A DNA stretch of 8,358 nt from Acidobacteriota bacterium. Its GTDB lineage: Bacteria > Acidobacteriota > Terriglobia > Terriglobales > Acidobacteriaceae. The stretch's first letter is position 1, and every line of letters starts with the position of its first letter. Positions 6,741 to 8,358 of the stretch are shown one piece after another. Position numbers and translations under genes: made by a program. The DNA lies in assembly GCA_021811745.1 (NCBI GenBank), contig JAJZNH010000018.1, positions 1 to 8,358 on the forward strand, read 5' to 3'. The notes under the pieces are model-generated. The model searched no databases and was not told where the DNA came from. It was given only the letters and a program-made list of their open reading frames with translations.

Positions 6741-7109
6741 CTACACCGTCAAGGCCGATGGCGGTGCGCTCGACATCGCTTCCACCGGAAAGGTTTGGAT
6801 CTCCAATTCGATGCTGGCAATGTCTCTGCCGCAATCCTCCGGGTGGCTGCGCGTGCACTGGCAGAGCTCAGTAAAGCGGATATGCCCGCTCTGGCTCAGT
6901 TCCAACCCTGCCGCAATTAAGATGCTGTAAATATCCACGCAGGTCTGCCGTTCAAACTCAAAGAGCATGCTCACCATCCCTGTGTCGCTGGCCCCGCGGC
7001 TCAAAACCCATCCGCCGCAGCCAAGGATTCCCCCGGTGAGAGATTGCACCAGCCGCGCCGGCTCCTCGGCGGAAACTGCCTTCAGCTGCATTACCCACGA
7101 TGGAGTCAT
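6741..7109 (-). CDS. Conserved-looking protein of unknown function with a C-x-C-x7-C cluster
   Basis: A 122-aa protein that I do not recognise as a named family. It appears soluble, with no signal peptide or long hydrophobic span. The order LKAVSAEEPARLVQSL (helix-like), GGWVLSRGAS, TGMVSMLFEFER (strand-like), CVDIYSILIAAGLELS (helix-like) and IASIELEIQTF (strand-like) suggests a small alpha/beta fold, perhaps ACT- or ferredoxin-like; this is inference from residue pattern only. Five cysteines occur (31, 57, 83, 85, 93); LCQCTRSHPEDC (82-93) packs C83, C85, H89 and C93 and could bind metal. The coding case is good: third codon positions are mostly G or C, and GAGGGG (7120-7115) lies 5 nt before the ATG, overlapping the stop codon of the gene before it. 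That implies translational coupling with the upstream small gene. It ends 41 nt from recG in convergent orientation. Confidence 0.75.
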   Translation of the reverse strand: MTPSWVMQLKAVSAEEPARLVQSLTGGILGCGGWVLSRGASDTGMVSMLFEFERQTCVDIYSILIAAGLELSQSGHIRFTELCQCTRSHPEDCGRDIASIELEIQTFPVEAMSSAPPSALTV

Positions 7110-7118
7110 TTCCGCCCC

Positions 7119-7322
7119 TCACTGACTTCCCAGCATCCTCTGCTTCACAAAACTGTTATCGGAAGCGCCCCCGGTGAAGATAACGGCTGCTCCGGAGTCG
7201 AACGCTGTTTGACCGGCTTTGAAACAGGATGCATTCTGGACCGGCAGTACTTTGCAGTCAGGGGTAATTGGAGGGTTGGCCGGTACAGTACAATCATCGG
7301 CGGCAATCAGAAATAGCAGCAC
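7119..7322 (-). CDS. Small hypothetical protein, possibly exported
   Basis: A 67-aa product from a GTG start. It opens with a hydrophobic run (MLLFLIAA, 1-8), then DDCTVPANPPITPDC and a small-residue-rich segment TAFDSGAAVIFTGGAS, with three cysteines (11, 23, 33). The frame stays open upstream to 7367 and would add residues IWLFRRWQN before the hydrophobic run, giving a basic-then-hydrophobic signal-like beginning, but no ATG, GTG or TTG start is available there (only an ATT at 7352). The start is therefore doubtful. No Shine-Dalgarno is clear. Codon use is less GC-biased than in the next gene. Its TGA is part of the ribosome site of the 122-aa gene, and it diverges from acpS, with 50 nt between start codons. 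It could be a real small secreted protein or a decayed gene. Confidence 0.4.
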   Translation of the reverse strand: MLLFLIAADDCTVPANPPITPDCKVLPVQNASCFKAGQTAFDSGAAVIFTGGASDNSFVKQRMLGSQ

Positions 7323-7372
7323 CGCGTTCTGCCAGCGGCGGAAAAGCCAAATGTTGTAGCTTGGTAGTCAGG

Positions 7373-7756
7373 ATGATTGTCGGATCCGGTATCGATTTGG
7401 TCGAGATAGAGCGCATTCAGCACGCCATCAATCGCTACGGCACACGATTCCTCGACCGCGTTTACACCGGCGCCGAACAGGCCTATTGCCTGAGTAAGCG
7501 CAACTCAGCAGAAAGCCTAGCCGCCCGCTTCGCAGCCAAAGAGGCAGCCGCTAAGGCCTTGGGAACAGGCATCAGCAATGGTATAAGCTGGCTGGAGATC
7601 GAGGTCGTCAGAGAATTAAGTGGAAGACCCAGCCTGCGCTTCCAAGGACGCGCGGCGCAACGCGCCTTCCATCTGGGTGCGACTCTCGCCTCGCTTTCTC
7701 TCTCACATACGGCGTCCTTGGCCGTGGCTAGCGTCGTGCTTGAAAATGGAATTTAA
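7373..7756 (+). CDS. acpS: Holo-[acyl-carrier-protein] synthase AcpS
   Basis: Transfers 4'-phosphopantetheine from coenzyme A to the serine of acyl carrier protein, activating it for fatty acid synthesis in the cytoplasm. The 127-aa length is normal for the family. Conserved parts: MIVGSGIDLVEIERI with the metal-binding Asp at position 8; RFAAKEAAAKALG (52-64) with catalytic/metal Glu at 57; the ISWLEIEV strand (71-78); GRPSL (84-88); and LSLSHTASLAVA (108-119). The frame is open further upstream, but ATG 7373 gives the exact family beginning. AGG-type pairing is present only 1-2 nt before the ATG (CAGG), so it is not a normal Shine-Dalgarno. TAGCTT (7357-7362) lies 10 nt upstream and might be the -10 box. 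The neighbouring gene on the left diverges; the MCE gene follows 59 nt downstream on the same strand. Confidence 0.95.
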   Translation: MIVGSGIDLVEIERIQHAINRYGTRFLDRVYTGAEQAYCLSKRNSAESLAARFAAKEAAAKALGTGISNGISWLEIEVVRELSGRPSLRFQGRAAQRAFHLGATLASLSLSHTASLAVASVVLENGI

Positions 7757-7768
7757 ACCCACCTCTTC

Positions 7769-7777
7769 TGTTATCCT
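7769..7777 (+). promoter_or_regulatory. Candidate extended -10 before the MCE-domain gene
   Basis: TGTTATCCT (TGn plus TATCCT) lies in the 59-nt gap between acpS and the MCE gene, giving a predicted leader of about 30 nt before the GTG. No -35 match is seen at 17 nt; a TTGAAA at 7740-7745 is too far away (26 nt). Read-through from acpS is equally possible. Confidence 0.3.
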
Positions 7778-7815
7778 CAAGGCGTCAGCCGGCTAAATTT
7801 CGTGCGAGGAGTCAA

Positions 7816-8358
7816 GTGCCGAGCCGTAAAGATATTCAGTGGTCGCAACTGAGAGTGGGAGCATTGGTCTTGATGGGCATGGCTGTGCTCATCGGCCTTA
7901 TCTTCCTCATGTCCGGCTCCACGGGCGGCCTGTTTGCGCGCAAGATTACCCTCCTCTGCTACTTTGACAACGCCTCGGGTTTGAAACAAGGTGCCCCCGT
8001 CACCCTTGAAGGTGTAACCATCGGCAACGTTGCTCATATCCGAGTGGTCCCAGGACATAATCCGAACCCGGTCGAGGTCATCATGCGCATAGGCGGCGAG
8101 TACCTTGGCGGGCTACACGTAGATTCGACCGCCACCATCACTCAAGCCGGCGTCCTTGGCGACAGTTTTGTCGATATTGACTCGACGCACGCTACCGGTC
8201 CCCCTCCGGTTGACGGTACGGTGCTGGCTTCCACAGGTGCACCCAACATTCAGGATCTGGTGAGTACCAGCGAGGCCGGCCTCAAGCAAATAAACTCCCT
8301 CATGAGCAAGGCGCAAGTCCTCGTCAGCACACTCAACAGCGAGCGCGGCATGATCGGT
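7816..8358 (+). CDS. MCE/MlaD-domain lipid transport protein, N-terminal part
   Basis: The frame is open from GTG 7816 to the window edge (181 codons, no stop), so the 3' part is missing. GTG is chosen because AGGAG (7807-7811) lies 4 nt before it and the product starts with a short basic segment (MPSRKDIQW) ahead of one membrane span at about 13-33 (VGALVLMGMAVLIGLIFLM). The MCE domain follows at about 43-125, with FDNASGLKQGAPVTLEGVTIGNV (50-72) and the AGVLGDSFVDI end (111-121). After it comes a more helical segment. The layout is that of MlaD and related substrate-binding subunits: anchored in the inner membrane, with the MCE domain in the periplasm forming rings that carry phospholipids between membranes. 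MlaE/MlaF-like partners are not within the window. The substrate and direction of transport are unknown. Confidence 0.88.
   Translation, partial: MPSRKDIQWSQLRVGALVLMGMAVLIGLIFLMSGSTGGLFARKITLLCYFDNASGLKQGAPVTLEGVTIGNVAHIRVVPGHNPNPVEVIMRIGGEYLGGLHVDSTATITQAGVLGDSFVDIDSTHATGPPPVDGTVLASTGAPNIQDLVSTSEAGLKQINSLMSKAQVLVSTLNSERGMIG

Noticed and set aside
7044..7316. Plus-strand frames in the recG-acpS gap (6611-6874, 6696-6920, 7044-7316)
   Set aside because: No ribosome site and no conserved-looking segments. The minus-strand 122-aa frame has better codon use and a strong ribosome site.
7268..7372. 35-residue upstream extension of AcpS
   Set aside because: The ATG at 7373 gives the exact family start (MIVGSGIDLVEIERI); the extension is not AcpS-like and overlaps the divergent gene.
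1..8358. CRISPR array, tRNA, rRNA or riboswitch
   Set aside because: No regularly spaced repeats, cloverleaf-like segments or long structured leaders were seen by reading; a covariance-model scan was not possible.

Overview
The window is GC-rich bacterial chromosome with densely packed genes. Gene content (queA, a DUF374 acyltransferase, a NatA/YhaQ-type ABC exporter pair, a recG with a charged insertion, acpS, and an MCE/MlaD-type gene) and protein style suggest a Gram-negative, most likely an Acidobacteriota member of the Terriglobales type. That assignment comes from recalled resemblance, not a search.

Layout. Bases 2-76 are the last codons of a plus-strand gene cut by the window edge, probably an insertion-sequence transposase. 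Four minus-strand genes follow, read right to left: an ABC ATPase (start 4238), its membrane permease (8-nt overlap with the ATPase), a DUF374 lysophospholipid-acyltransferase-like protein after a 74-nt gap, and queA, whose ATG overlaps the acyltransferase stop codon (ATGA). From a divergent control region at about 4239-4428, recG runs to the right. Two small minus-strand genes of unknown function (6741-7109 and 7119-7322) face recG and diverge from acpS (7373-7756). The first part of an MCE-domain lipid-transport gene (7816 onward) runs off the right edge.

Functions. Most of the window is housekeeping: queuosine tRNA modification (QueA), replication-fork and recombination repair (RecG), and activation of acyl carrier protein (AcpS). 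The DUF374 protein, the ABC-2 exporter and the MCE protein all point to the cell envelope, but only the ABC pair and the DUF374/queA pair show tight linkage.

The least explained part is 6741-7322. The 122-aa gene there has coding-like codon use, a strong ribosome binding site overlapping the stop of the gene before it, and a C-x-C-x7-C cluster. I do not recognise a family for either gene. Several starts lack a Shine-Dalgarno sequence but carry a TANNNT box 7 nt upstream, which hints at leaderless transcription. I saw no CRISPR array, tRNA, rRNA or riboswitch.
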